Shown: positions 8,498 to 14,521 of the stretch, piece by piece
Numbering within the stretch: position 1 is the stretch's first letter
Layout: each line of letters starts with the position of its first letter
NCBI GenBank assembly: GCA_030595455.1
Contig: JAUVDF010000006.1
Span: 1 to 14,521 of the forward strand
Length of the DNA: 14,521 nt
From: Fidelibacterota bacterium
GTDB lineage: Bacteria > Fidelibacterota > UBA8477 > JABMPR01
Direction: 5' to 3'
Program-made: the position numbers and the translations under genes
Notes under the pieces: model-generated
What the model saw: the letters and a program-made list of their open reading frames with translations, nothing else
Told to the model about the DNA's origin: nothing
Databases searched by the model: none

Positions 8498-9262
8498 ATG
8501 ATTCGGTACAAAACTAAGGATGAAATCCGTACGATTCGGCGTGCTGCCAGAATTGTACATGAAGCCCTGCTAAAGGTTGAAGAGCATGTTCAACCTGGGG
8601 TAACACTGCAAGAGCTAGATACTGTTGCTGAAGATTACATCTTAAGTAAGGGAGCGATTCCAGGCTTTAAAGGTCTGTATGATTTCCCGGCTACCCTATG
8701 TTTGTCCCCTAATGATATGGTTGTGCACGGCATTCCAGATAAAACAGTGCTCAACGAAGGAGACATTATAGGTGTAGATTGTGGTGCCATTGTAGATGGA
8801 TTTTACGGAGATCATGCCAAGACTTTTGCAGTCGGCAAGATTTCAGAGGAGCATCAAAAACTGCTCGACGTAACAAGAGAGTCACTGAGCCGCGGCATTG
8901 GACAGTGTATCCCGGGAAACCACCTCAATGACATTGGACACGCTATTCAGTCATTCTGTGAATCACACGGCTATGGCGTTGTTCGTGAATTGGTTGGGCA
9001 TGGTATTGGACGAGAATTGCACGAAGATCCCCAGGTTCCTAATTATGGAATTGCCGGGACTGGAGTGGAATTAAAAGAAGGTATGTGTTTAGCCATTGAG
9101 CCGATGATAAATGCCGGTGTGAAAGAAATCTTCACTGGTAAAGACGGTTGGGCGGTAATGACCCGTGATGGGAAGTTTTCAGCTCATTTTGAACATACCA
9201 TCGCAATTACTGCAGATGGTCCAGTAGTGCTGAGCACTATTGAACAAACGGTATTTGATTAG
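8498..9262 (+). CDS. map: Type I methionine aminopeptidase
   Basis: This cytosolic dimetal enzyme removes the initiator methionine from nascent proteins. The 254-residue pita-bread fold shows all five metal ligands: D94 and D105 (in VDCG and YGDHAK), H168 (GHGIG), E201 (EPMI) and E232 (FEHT). The substrate-site histidine H77 in NDMVVHGIP is also present. There is no N-terminal SH3-binding extension, so this is the compact type Ia form. The start MIRYKTKDEI is typical, although no Shine-Dalgarno sequence is visible: the 31 bp before it are rich in T and hold a weak inverted repeat. Its place between secY and infA is common in bacteria lacking adk at this site. Confidence 0.97.
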   Translation: MIRYKTKDEIRTIRRAARIVHEALLKVEEHVQPGVTLQELDTVAEDYILSKGAIPGFKGLYDFPATLCLSPNDMVVHGIPDKTVLNEGDIIGVDCGAIVDGFYGDHAKTFAVGKISEEHQKLLDVTRESLSRGIGQCIPGNHLNDIGHAIQSFCESHGYGVVRELVGHGIGRELHEDPQVPNYGIAGTGVELKEGMCLAIEPMINAGVKEIFTGKDGWAVMTRDGKFSAHFEHTIAITADGPVVLSTIEQTVFD

Positions 9263-9274
9263 GGCAAGGAACCT

Positions 9275-9493
9275 ATGGCAAAAGAGAAAATGATCGTGGT
9301 TGATGGTAACATAATGGAAAACCTTCCTAATGCATCATTTCGCGTGAAACTCGAAAATGGTCATGAAGTTCTTGCTCATATATCTGGTAAAATGCGAATG
9401 CATTATATCAAGATACTTCCAGGCGATAAGGTAACGGTGGAGTTATCACCTTATGACCTTTCCCGTGGACGGATCACTTACCGCTACAAATAA
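9275..9493 (+). CDS. infA: Translation initiation factor IF-1
   Basis: IF-1 binds the A site of the 30S subunit during initiation. The 72-residue product is a single S1-like OB fold and has the standard length. It shows [20 protein letters not shown] (9-28), [20 protein letters not shown] (29-48), the [18 protein letters not shown] segment (50-67) and the TYRYK end. AAGGA lies just before the ATG, and the gene is 12 bp after map. A secY-map-infA-rpmJ run is widespread in bacteria. Confidence 0.98.
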   Translation: MAKEKMIVVDGNIMENLPNASFRVKLENGHEVLAHISGKMRMHYIKILPGDKVTVELSPYDLSRGRITYRYK

Positions 9494-9512
9494 CTAAATA
9501 GGACGTAGATCA

Positions 9513-9626
9513 ATGAAAGTAAGAGCATCAGTAAAACCAATTTGTGATAAGTGCAAGGTGGTTCGCCGTAAAGGCAAGGTGTTAGTTATTTGCGAAAATC
9601 CTAAACATAAGCAACGACAAGGTTAA
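9513..9626 (+). CDS. rpmJ: 50S ribosomal protein L36 (bL36), zinc-binding
   Basis: A 37-codon gene runs from ATG 9513 to TAA 9624-9626. It encodes the small zinc-ribbon protein L36. It starts [20 protein letters not shown] and has the four zinc ligands C11, C14, C27 and H32 in the CxxC-x12-C-x4-H spacing of the zinc-containing form. The C-terminus HKQRQG is the usual ending. AGGA precedes it, it follows infA by 19 bp and precedes rpsM by 11 bp, which is the standard position. Confidence 0.97.
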   Translation: MKVRASVKPICDKCKVVRRKGKVLVICENPKHKQRQG

Positions 9627-9637
9627 GGAGTAATCAC

Positions 9638-10009
9638 TTGGCACGTATAGCAGGTGTTGACTTACCCAGAAACAAAAAGCTCCAATATGGGCTTACTTAC
9701 ATTTTCGGCATTGGTTACACCACTGCTGGTGAAATTTGTGAGAAAGCAGGTGTTGACCCGGATTTAAGAGTTCAGGAACTTGATGAAAATCAGGTCATGA
9801 AAATTCGTGACGTTATCACTAAGGAATATCGCGTTGAAGGTACACTGAGAAGTGAAACTCAGATGAACATTAAACGCCTTATGGATATTGGATGTTATCG
9901 TGGTTTAAGACATAGACGTGGTTTACCGGTTCGTGGACAGAACACTAAGAATAATGCCCGCACCCGCAAAGGCCGTAAGCGTAATGTCGGAATCAAGAAG
10001 AAGGGTTAG
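9638..10009 (+). CDS. rpsM: 30S ribosomal protein S13 (uS13), TTG start
   Basis: S13 lies in the head of the small subunit and contacts P-site tRNA and L5. The 123-residue product has [13 protein letters not shown] at the start, a helix-two-turn-helix region (about 14-60), the signature [17 protein letters not shown] (85-101) and the basic tail with [14 protein letters not shown] that reaches toward tRNA. The start is TTG at 9638: ARIAGVDLP follows immediately, and a perfect AAGGAG lies upstream at 9625-9630. In E. coli this gene's leader holds the S4-binding pseudoknot, but here only 11 bp separate it from rpmJ, so any such structure would have to lie inside rpmJ. Confidence 0.98.
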   Translation: MARIAGVDLPRNKKLQYGLTYIFGIGYTTAGEICEKAGVDPDLRVQELDENQVMKIRDVITKEYRVEGTLRSETQMNIKRLMDIGCYRGLRHRRGLPVRGQNTKNNARTRKGRKRNVGIKKKG

Positions 10010-10020
10010 GAGATAGTTAA

Positions 10021-10413
10021 GTGGCTAAAGCTCAAGCTAAATCCAGAAAAAAAAGAAAGCTGAAAGTAGAGCCTGAAGGTATTATTCATATCAAGGCCAG
10101 CTTTAATAATACAATTATCAGTATAACTGATCGTAACGGAAATGTTATCTCATGGGCCAGTGCCGGAGTAGCCGGTTTTAAAGGCTCCCGTAAAAATACC
10201 CCCTTTGCTGCTTCTTTAGCAGCTGAGAAGGTAGGCAAAGAAGCCATGGATGCCGGATTACAGCGCGCTGAAGTTCGGGTAAAAGGTCCAGGTGGTGGTC
10301 GTGAATCAGCGATTCGCTCCATAGCTGCTTTGGGTCTTGAGATTACAGCAATTAAAGACATCACACCTATTCCACATAATGGGTGTCGTCCGTCTAAGAA
10401 ACGTCGCGTTTAA
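10021..10413 (+). CDS. rpsK: 30S ribosomal protein S11 (uS11), GTG start
   Basis: S11 sits on the platform of the small subunit near the mRNA exit. The 130-residue product has a basic N-terminal segment, then [20 protein letters not shown] (20-39), [16 protein letters not shown] (85-100) and the highly conserved C-terminus [16 protein letters not shown] (115-130). The GTG start is supported by AGGAG at a normal distance and by the absence of other starts. It follows rpsM by 11 bp. Confidence 0.98.
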   Translation: MAKAQAKSRKKRKLKVEPEGIIHIKASFNNTIISITDRNGNVISWASAGVAGFKGSRKNTPFAASLAAEKVGKEAMDAGLQRAEVRVKGPGGGRESAIRSIAALGLEITAIKDITPIPHNGCRPSKKRRV

Positions 10414-10426
10414 GGAATTATAGACT

Positions 10427-11038
10427 ATGGCACGTTTTAATGGACCTCGCGGAAAGATTTGTCGTCGGTTAGGATTTCAGGCATTTGAATCGCCTAAATT
10501 TGCTTCACCGGCCAAGAACTATCCTCCGGGGCAACATGGTCCAACATATCGCCGCAGACCCTCTGAATATGGTTTGCAGCTAAAAGAAAAACAGAAGATG
10601 AAATACCTTTATGGTGTTCTTGAGAAACAGTTTCGTAACTATTTCAAGAAAGCCAATAAGAAAAAAGGTATCACTGGTCACAACCTGGTAGCTATGCTGG
10701 AAAGCCGTTTAGACAATACTGTCTATCGTCTTGGCTTTGCACGTACTCGCAGGCAAGCTCGTCAACTCGTAACACATGGTCATTTTCTTGTGAACAACAG
10801 AAAAGTCAATATCCCCAGTTTTCAAATGAAGAGTGGCGATATGATTCAAGTTCGTGAGAAAAGTAAGAAACTTGAATTTATTCATGATGCCATGCGTCGC
10901 GTTCAGGGTGAAGGAAGTTTCCCCTGGCTTAAGTTGGACAAGGCTAATATGGAAGGCATCTATGTAGAAGCCCCCGCCCGTGACCAAATTCATGACGAAT
11001 ACAATGAGCAGCTCGTTGTAGAGTTGTACTCCAAGTAA
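10427..11038 (+). CDS. rpsD: 30S ribosomal protein S4 (uS4), zinc site lost
   Basis: S4 nucleates assembly of the 5' domain of 16S rRNA and helps form the mRNA entry site. The 203-residue product has the YPPGQHG motif (32-38) and the S4 RNA-binding domain from about 91 to 155 (LESRLDNTVYR, then GFARTRRQARQLVTHGHFLVN). The N-terminal arm keeps one cysteine, C12, at a zinc-ligand position of the four-cysteine form. Where that form has CYSPKC, this protein reads FESPKF, and about six residues are missing before it. The zinc site therefore seems lost but still traceable. In E. coli S4 represses the alpha operon; nothing in the sequence shows whether that holds here. Confidence 0.97.
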   Translation: MARFNGPRGKICRRLGFQAFESPKFASPAKNYPPGQHGPTYRRRPSEYGLQLKEKQKMKYLYGVLEKQFRNYFKKANKKKGITGHNLVAMLESRLDNTVYRLGFARTRRQARQLVTHGHFLVNNRKVNIPSFQMKSGDMIQVREKSKKLEFIHDAMRRVQGEGSFPWLKLDKANMEGIYVEAPARDQIHDEYNEQLVVELYSK

Positions 11039-11056
11039 AAGTGAAGAAAGGATATT

Positions 11057-12028
11057 ATGCCTAATTTTCACATACCCACATCATTTAAAATTAAAGATGG
11101 TGGTAGTTCAAACAGTCAAACATTCATAGTCGGTCCACTCGAGAGGGGATACGGAGTCACCATTGGTAATGGATTACGTCGTGTTCTGCTTTCCTCTATG
11201 CCTGGAGCTGCTATAACAAGTATACGCATGGATAATGTACTCCATGAGTTTGCTACCATTAAGGGTGTTAAAGAAGATGTAACGGATATGATTCTTAATC
11301 TTAAGGGTGTACGCTTTAAGTTATTAGACTCAAATCCAGATAAAGTACAGCTCACACTTAAGGGACCAAAAGTCTTCACTGCTGCTGACATTAATAATGA
11401 TGTTGACCAGTTTGAGATTTTGAATCCTGAACACCACCTCGCTACGCTTAATGAAGATGCTGAACTCAGTATCGAGTTAAGGATTCAGAGAGGTCGTGGT
11501 TACGTTCCTGCTGACCAGAACAAGCTGGCAGATTATCCCATTGGCACAATTTTCATCGACAGTATTTTTTCCCCTGTCGTGAAAACTACCCACGAGGTAA
11601 TTCAGCTTCAGGGCGCAGAGGATGAAGATCTTGAGATGCTTGAACTTACTGTTGAAACTGACGGTAGTCTTGCACCACAAGAAGCTGTAAACTATGCTGC
11701 AAAAATGCTCATTGATCATGTGCGTATATTTGTGACTGAAGATATTAAGTTGATTACTGAGCCAGAATCAGAGATCGATGAAGAAGTCCTACGCATCCGC
11801 AATGAACTGAAACGTAGCATTGATGAACTAGAATTGTCAGTACGTTCCTATAATTGTCTTCAGGCAGCTGAGATCAAGAATATTTCTGATCTGGTTAGCA
11901 AAGAAGAACAAGAAATGCTTCGCTATAAGAACTTTGGTAGAAAGTCTCTTACAGAACTCAATGAGAAACTCGCTGAGCTAGGTTTGCATTTTGGAATGGA
12001 CATTGATAAATACATGTCAGAAGAATAG
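11057..12028 (+). CDS. rpoA: DNA-directed RNA polymerase alpha subunit
   Basis: Alpha dimerises to scaffold RNA polymerase assembly, and its C-terminal domain contacts UP elements and activators. The 323-residue length is normal. The N-terminal domain has FIVGPLERGYGVTIGNGLRR (23-42) with the dimer interface helix RRVLLSSMPG (41-50), and RIQRGRGYVPADQN (142-155). After an acidic linker (about 232-248), the C-terminal domain shows ELELSVRSYNCLQAAEIKNI (257-276), where R263 and N266 align with the DNA-contacting R265 and N268 of E. coli, and KNFGRKSLTELNEKL (291-305). A strong AAAGGA precedes the ATG. It is followed by rplQ in the standard order. Confidence 0.98.
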   Translation: MPNFHIPTSFKIKDGGSSNSQTFIVGPLERGYGVTIGNGLRRVLLSSMPGAAITSIRMDNVLHEFATIKGVKEDVTDMILNLKGVRFKLLDSNPDKVQLTLKGPKVFTAADINNDVDQFEILNPEHHLATLNEDAELSIELRIQRGRGYVPADQNKLADYPIGTIFIDSIFSPVVKTTHEVIQLQGAEDEDLEMLELTVETDGSLAPQEAVNYAAKMLIDHVRIFVTEDIKLITEPESEIDEEVLRIRNELKRSIDELELSVRSYNCLQAAEIKNISDLVSKEEQEMLRYKNFGRKSLTELNEKLAELGLHFGMDIDKYMSEE

Positions 12029-12041
12029 ACTGGATTAATAA

Positions 12042-12638
12042 ATGCGACATAGAAAAGATGGTAGAAAGCTTGGCAGAACAGCTAGTCACCGTAAGGCCAT
12101 GTTGGCCAACATGGCGGCAAACCTGTTTTTGCACAAACAAATTCGAACCACGCATCCAAAGGCACTTGAAGCTCGTCGTTTTGCAGAAGCTCTGATCACC
12201 AAAGCCAAAAAGGGTGATCTACATTCTCGTCGACTTGTTTTAAAAGTGATTCCTCATAAAGATGTGGTCAAAATCTTGTTTGATGAGATTGCACCACAGT
12301 ATGCTGACCGTAATGGTGGCTATACACGAATCATAAAACTAGGACAGAGGAAGAATGATGCAGCTCATGTATCTATTCTTGCCTTAGTAGATTTTGATCC
12401 TTCAGGATCAGTATCAGATGCCCCTGCTAAAGCAAAGACTAAAAAGGCAGCTGCTCCAGTAGCTGTTGAAGAAGCTCCAGCTGAAGTTGTGGCTGAGGTT
12501 GCTGAAGAAGTAGCCGAAGTTGTAGTTGAAGATGCTGAAGCCGAGGTCGTTGTTGAAGATGCAGTTGCTGAAGGAGTTGTTCCTGATGAAGAAAAACCTA
12601 CTCAGGAATCAGAAGAATCTGAAACTGAAAAGTCTTGA
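12042..12638 (+). CDS. rplQ: 50S ribosomal protein L17 (bL17) with long acidic C-terminal tail
   Basis: L17 lies by the exit tunnel rim of the large subunit. Residues 1-118 are a complete L17: MRHRKDGRKLGRTASHRKAM, the TTHPKALEARRFAE helix (36-49), and GGYTRIIKLGQRKNDAAHVS (92-111). Most L17 proteins end near residue 116-130, but this one continues to 198. The extra 75 or so residues are low in complexity: a short alanine-lysine-rich stretch (126-138), then a strongly acidic Ala/Glu/Val/Asp region to the end, including a nine-residue unit repeated twice (160-177). Such tails occur in some FCB-group L17 proteins and are presumably disordered. The gene is last in the super-operon. Confidence 0.97.
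   Translation: MRHRKDGRKLGRTASHRKAMLANMAANLFLHKQIRTTHPKALEARRFAEALITKAKKGDLHSRRLVLKVIPHKDVVKILFDEIAPQYADRNGGYTRIIKLGQRKNDAAHVSILALVDFDPSGSVSDAPAKAKTKKAAAPVAVEEAPAEVVAEVAEEVAEVVVEDAEAEVVVEDAVAEGVVPDEEKPTQESEESETEKS
12519..12572 (+). repeat. Two-copy 27-bp direct repeat in the rplQ tail
   Basis: Two adjacent 27-bp units encode VVVEDAEAE and VVVEDAVAE in the acidic tail of L17. The copies differ at several third positions and one codon, so they are not a recent perfect duplication. The unit length keeps the reading frame. The surrounding tail has further degenerate Glu-Val-Ala runs that may have arisen from the same kind of expansion. Confidence 0.7.
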
Positions 12639-12664
12639 TCATATCGTTCTACTTTGAGACTTTT

Positions 12665-13822
12665 ATGAGAATAAAATATATTAAGGCAGGGATTTTCCCT
12701 GCCTTTTTACTTTTACTTGCTCTAACACAATCTCTCTCTGCAAAGTCTGTTCAGGGAATATGGGTTGTCCGTCACTCCATCACATCCCCGGAAAAAGTTA
12801 GAAGACTGGTTACCTTTGCTTCAGCTAATGGCTATACCGATTTGTTTATACAAGTTCGTGGTCGTGGTGATGCCTATTATAATAGCCGGATTGTCCCCAG
12901 GGCAACGCTGCTACCACGGGGGAATTATGACCCCCTGGCTGATATACTGCCTTTAGCTCACGCAAAAGGGATAAAAGTCCACGCCTGGGTCAATATGTAC
13001 CTCTCCTGGTCCGCCCGGAAATTACCGAAAGATCCAAACCACATCGTTAACTTGCATCCTGACTGGGTTGAAGTGAATGGCCATGGAAAAAGTGATCTGG
13101 AGTTTGTTCCTCAGAATGGTAGAAATGGTCGCGAAGGCGTCTATCTCTCGCCGCTGAATGATCAGTCAAACCAGCATCTGCTCAATGTAATTAATGAACT
13201 GGTGAGCAATTATCGCCTCGATGGCATCCATTTGGACTATATCCGCTACCAGGATCGCGATTATGGCTACAATCGCGCAGGTCGTAAGAAATTCCTGATG
13301 CAGTACAATGTTGATCCAATAACTTTGGGGAACGGGAATGGCTCTTATTGGTACCGTCTCAACCCCGAGGATAAAGAAAAATACTGGGTGTACTGGAATA
13401 CGTTTCGCCGTGATCAGTTAAGCAAGTTTATTGGACGCATCCATACCAGTATCCAGCAAATTAACCCCAGTGTCAAATTATCTGCGGCAGTAAAACCTAA
13501 TCCTGAAATTGCCCGGAAACGATTTTTTCAAGATTGGCCTAACTGGCTTAGGAGTGGCAATATGGACTTTGTCATTCCCATGAATTATGCCAAAGCTGAT
13601 CGGGATTTTATTCGCAGCATGACCATGATGAAAAATGAGAATTTGCCTTTAGACCAGATTTTTATGGGAATCGCTACTTACAATCAGACTAGTTTTACCT
13701 CCAGTGCAAAGATTGACCATGCTAAAGCAGCTGGTTTTAACAACATGATCATATTCTCTTATGATACCTATGTGAAAGATCCTCGATATTTCGATCAGAT
13801 TCATCGCCGCTTAAAACAATAA
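12665..13822 (+). CDS. Exported glycosyl-hydrolase-like protein, GHL10 (DUF187) type
   Basis: The 385-residue product starts with a signal peptide: basic MRIKYIK, a hydrophobic core to about residue 20, then a likely cleavage after SLSA (26). The rest resembles the GHL10/DUF187 barrel family: GIWVVRHSITSPEKVRRLV (31-49), the HAWVN strand (106-110), GVYLSPLN (158-165), LDGIHLDYIRY (185-195) and DFVIPMNYAK (301-310). D186 and D191 are candidate active-site acids. E. coli DigH (YddW), which cleaves peptide-free peptidoglycan strands at the division site, belongs to this family, so a cell-wall role is plausible but unproven. ATG 12665 is preferred over an in-frame TTG at 12635 that overlaps the rplQ stop, because it gives a compact signal peptide. 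The upstream GAGA is a weak ribosome binding site. An intrinsic terminator lies within codons 7-17. Confidence 0.85.
   Translation: MRIKYIKAGIFPAFLLLLALTQSLSAKSVQGIWVVRHSITSPEKVRRLVTFASANGYTDLFIQVRGRGDAYYNSRIVPRATLLPRGNYDPLADILPLAHAKGIKVHAWVNMYLSWSARKLPKDPNHIVNLHPDWVEVNGHGKSDLEFVPQNGRNGREGVYLSPLNDQSNQHLLNVINELVSNYRLDGIHLDYIRYQDRDYGYNRAGRKKFLMQYNVDPITLGNGNGSYWYRLNPEDKEKYWVYWNTFRRDQLSKFIGRIHTSIQQINPSVKLSAAVKPNPEIARKRFFQDWPNWLRSGNMDFVIPMNYAKADRDFIRSMTMMKNENLPLDQIFMGIATYNQTSFTSSAKIDHAKAAGFNNMIIFSYDTYVKDPRYFDQIHRRLKQ
12683..12714 (+). terminator. Intrinsic terminator inside the signal-peptide codons of the next gene
   Basis: A 9-bp perfect stem (AAGGCAGGG, 12683-12691, pairing with CCCTGCCTT, 12697-12705) closes a five-base ATTTT loop. 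A T-rich tract follows (TTTTT at 12704-12708, then AC and TTTT). This is a textbook rho-independent terminator and the best one in the window. It lies 45 bp after the rplQ stop, so it is well placed to end the ribosomal super-operon. It also lies 18 bp past the start codon of the GHL10-type gene and codes for part of its signal peptide. Termination in vivo cannot be judged from sequence alone. Confidence 0.75.
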
Positions 13823-13831
13823 GTGGTTATA

Positions 13832-13854
13832 TTGACGTATTATTATACTGTCAA
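13832..13854. repeat. Imperfect inverted repeat upstream of hutI, possible operator
   Basis: TTGAC-GTAT at 13832-13840 is mirrored by ATAC-T-GTCAA at 13845-13854, giving nine paired positions with one unpaired T and a four-base centre. No T-tract follows, so it is not an intrinsic terminator. It lies just before a TATAAT hexamer, where a repressor of a histidine-utilisation gene could bind. The match to any known regulator is not established. Confidence 0.4.
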
Positions 13855-13863
13855 AGCTATAAT
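13832..13863 (+). promoter_or_regulatory. Candidate hutI promoter (TTGACG, 20 bp, TATAAT)
   Basis: The 56-bp gap before hutI holds TTGACG at 13832-13837 and a perfect TATAAT at 13858-13863. The 20-bp spacer is longer than the preferred 17, so the -35 assignment is doubtful and the promoter may need an activator or use only the -10. Transcription would start near 13870, leaving a leader of about 10 bases. Confidence 0.3.
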
Positions 13864-13878
13864 GAACGGATTCCAGAT

Positions 13879-14521
13879 ATGAAATTGCAAAGCATTAAAG
13901 GGATTACAAATTTAGGCCAATGGCTTAGCTGGAATCCCAATTCGCTACAGATGGAAATTGGAGAGGGTGGAACCTGGCTGATTGAGGATGGTAAATTCAG
14001 CGAATATCAATCAAAGGCCTACACTGACCCACACTTCCTGGACGCCAATAAGCGGCTCCTCACACCTGGACTGATTGACCCTCATACACATCCGGCTTTT
14101 GCAGCAACCCGTGAATTAGAATTTGAAATGCGTTCACAGGGTAAGAGCTATCAGGAAATTGCAGCAGCTGGTGGCGGGATTAGAGAATCGGTTCGCAAAT
14201 TACGCAATATATCTGAAGGTGACCTAAGCGAACGAGTACATCAAAGACTTAATATGATGCTAGCACATGGAACCACCACGGTCGAATGTAAAAGTGGTTA
14301 TGGTCTCTCCACAGAGGCAGAGCTAAAGTCTCTACGGGCAATCCGCACAGCATCTGATAAATCGCCTCTGCAAACATTCTCAACCTTTTTGGGAGCCCAT
14401 GAGATACCAGATGAGTATCAAAGTGATCGGGCAGGATATATAAACCTGATCACCAATGAGATGATCCCACTGGTCGCTACTGAAAAACTGGCAGATTTCT
14501 GTGATGTTTTCTGTGAAGAGG
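13879..14521 (+). CDS. hutI: Imidazolonepropionase, 5' part (runs off the window)
   Basis: HutI hydrolyses 4-imidazolone-5-propionate to N-formimino-L-glutamate, the third step of histidine breakdown, in the cytosol. The 214 residues visible are the N-terminal half of an amidohydrolase-family enzyme of about 400 residues. They show the metal-binding HTHP motif (H69 and H71), R78 before the EFEMR stretch (81-85), Y91 and the AAAGGGI loop (95-101), KSGYGL (138-143, with Y141) and LGAHEIPDEY (171-180, with H174). These residues align at a constant offset with the zinc and substrate residues I recall for the Bacillus subtilis enzyme (H80, H82, R89, Y152, H185). The rest of the metal site lies beyond the window. 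The ATG has only a weak GGA upstream. Other hut genes may follow but are not visible. Confidence 0.95.
   Translation, partial: MKLQSIKGITNLGQWLSWNPNSLQMEIGEGGTWLIEDGKFSEYQSKAYTDPHFLDANKRLLTPGLIDPHTHPAFAATRELEFEMRSQGKSYQEIAAAGGGIRESVRKLRNISEGDLSERVHQRLNMMLAHGTTTVECKSGYGLSTEAELKSLRAIRTASDKSPLQTFSTFLGAHEIPDEYQSDRAGYINLITNEMIPLVATEKLADFCDVFCEE

Noticed and set aside
12635..12664. TTG at 12635 as the start of the GHL10-type gene, overlapping the rplQ stop
   Set aside because: It adds MIISFYFETF ahead of a complete signal peptide and has no ribosome binding site. ATG 12665 is preferred, though re-initiation at the TTG is not excluded.
12654..12682. TTGAGA, 17 bp, TATATT, resembling a sigma-70 promoter for the GHL10-type gene
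   Set aside because: The predicted start near 12689 lies downstream of the only suitable ATG (12665) and inside the terminator stem, so it would give an mRNA without a start codon. Chance matches are likely in this AT-rich stretch.
13862..13882. Six-codon open frame (ATG to TGA) overlapping the hutI start by ATGA, a possible leader peptide
   Set aside because: No ribosome binding site, no histidine codons, and its ATG is part of the TATAAT hexamer, so it would not be transcribed if that is the -10 element.

Overview
The window is the distal two-thirds of a bacterial S10-spc-alpha ribosomal protein super-operon, followed by two unrelated genes, all on the + strand. Protein style suggests a Gram-negative-type bacterium of the FCB (Fibrobacteres-Chlorobi-Bacteroidetes) neighbourhood; Marinimicrobia or a related lineage is possible. 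The reasons are the L2 N-terminus, the secY-map-infA-rpmJ order without adk, the acidic C-terminal extension on L17 and an exported GHL10-type protein. This placement is inferred from memory of family sequences, not from a search, and is tentative.

Layout: the 3' end of rplW (1-107) is followed by rplB, rpsS, rplV, rpsC, rplP, rpmC and rpsQ (the S10 part). Next come rplN, rplX, rplE, rpsN (zinc type), rpsH, rplF, rplR, rpsE, rpmD, rplO and secY (the spc part). Then map, infA, rpmJ, rpsM, rpsK, rpsD, rpoA and rplQ (the alpha part) run to 12638. Gaps are 0-30 bp, several genes overlap by 1 or 4 bp, and no internal gap looks large enough for a long regulatory leader. The products are the ribosome's two subunits, the SecY channel pore, methionine aminopeptidase, IF-1 and the RNA polymerase alpha subunit, so the whole run serves protein synthesis, nascent-chain processing, secretion and transcription.

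Downstream, a secreted glycosyl-hydrolase-like protein (GHL10/DUF187 type, 12665-13822) starts only 26 bp after rplQ. The clearest intrinsic terminator in the window, presumably the one ending the super-operon, lies inside the codons for this protein's signal peptide. A 56-bp gap with an imperfect inverted repeat and a perfect TATAAT hexamer leads to the 5' part of hutI (imidazolonepropionase, histidine breakdown), which runs off the window.

I see no tRNA, rRNA, CRISPR array, insertion sequence, phage gene or integration scar, and no non-coding stretch over 60 bp. Most of the window is an ordinary, highly conserved housekeeping region. I found no new multi-gene system. The points worth checking are the terminator inside the signal peptide, the hutI upstream repeat, the long acidic tail of L17 and a half-lost zinc site in S4.
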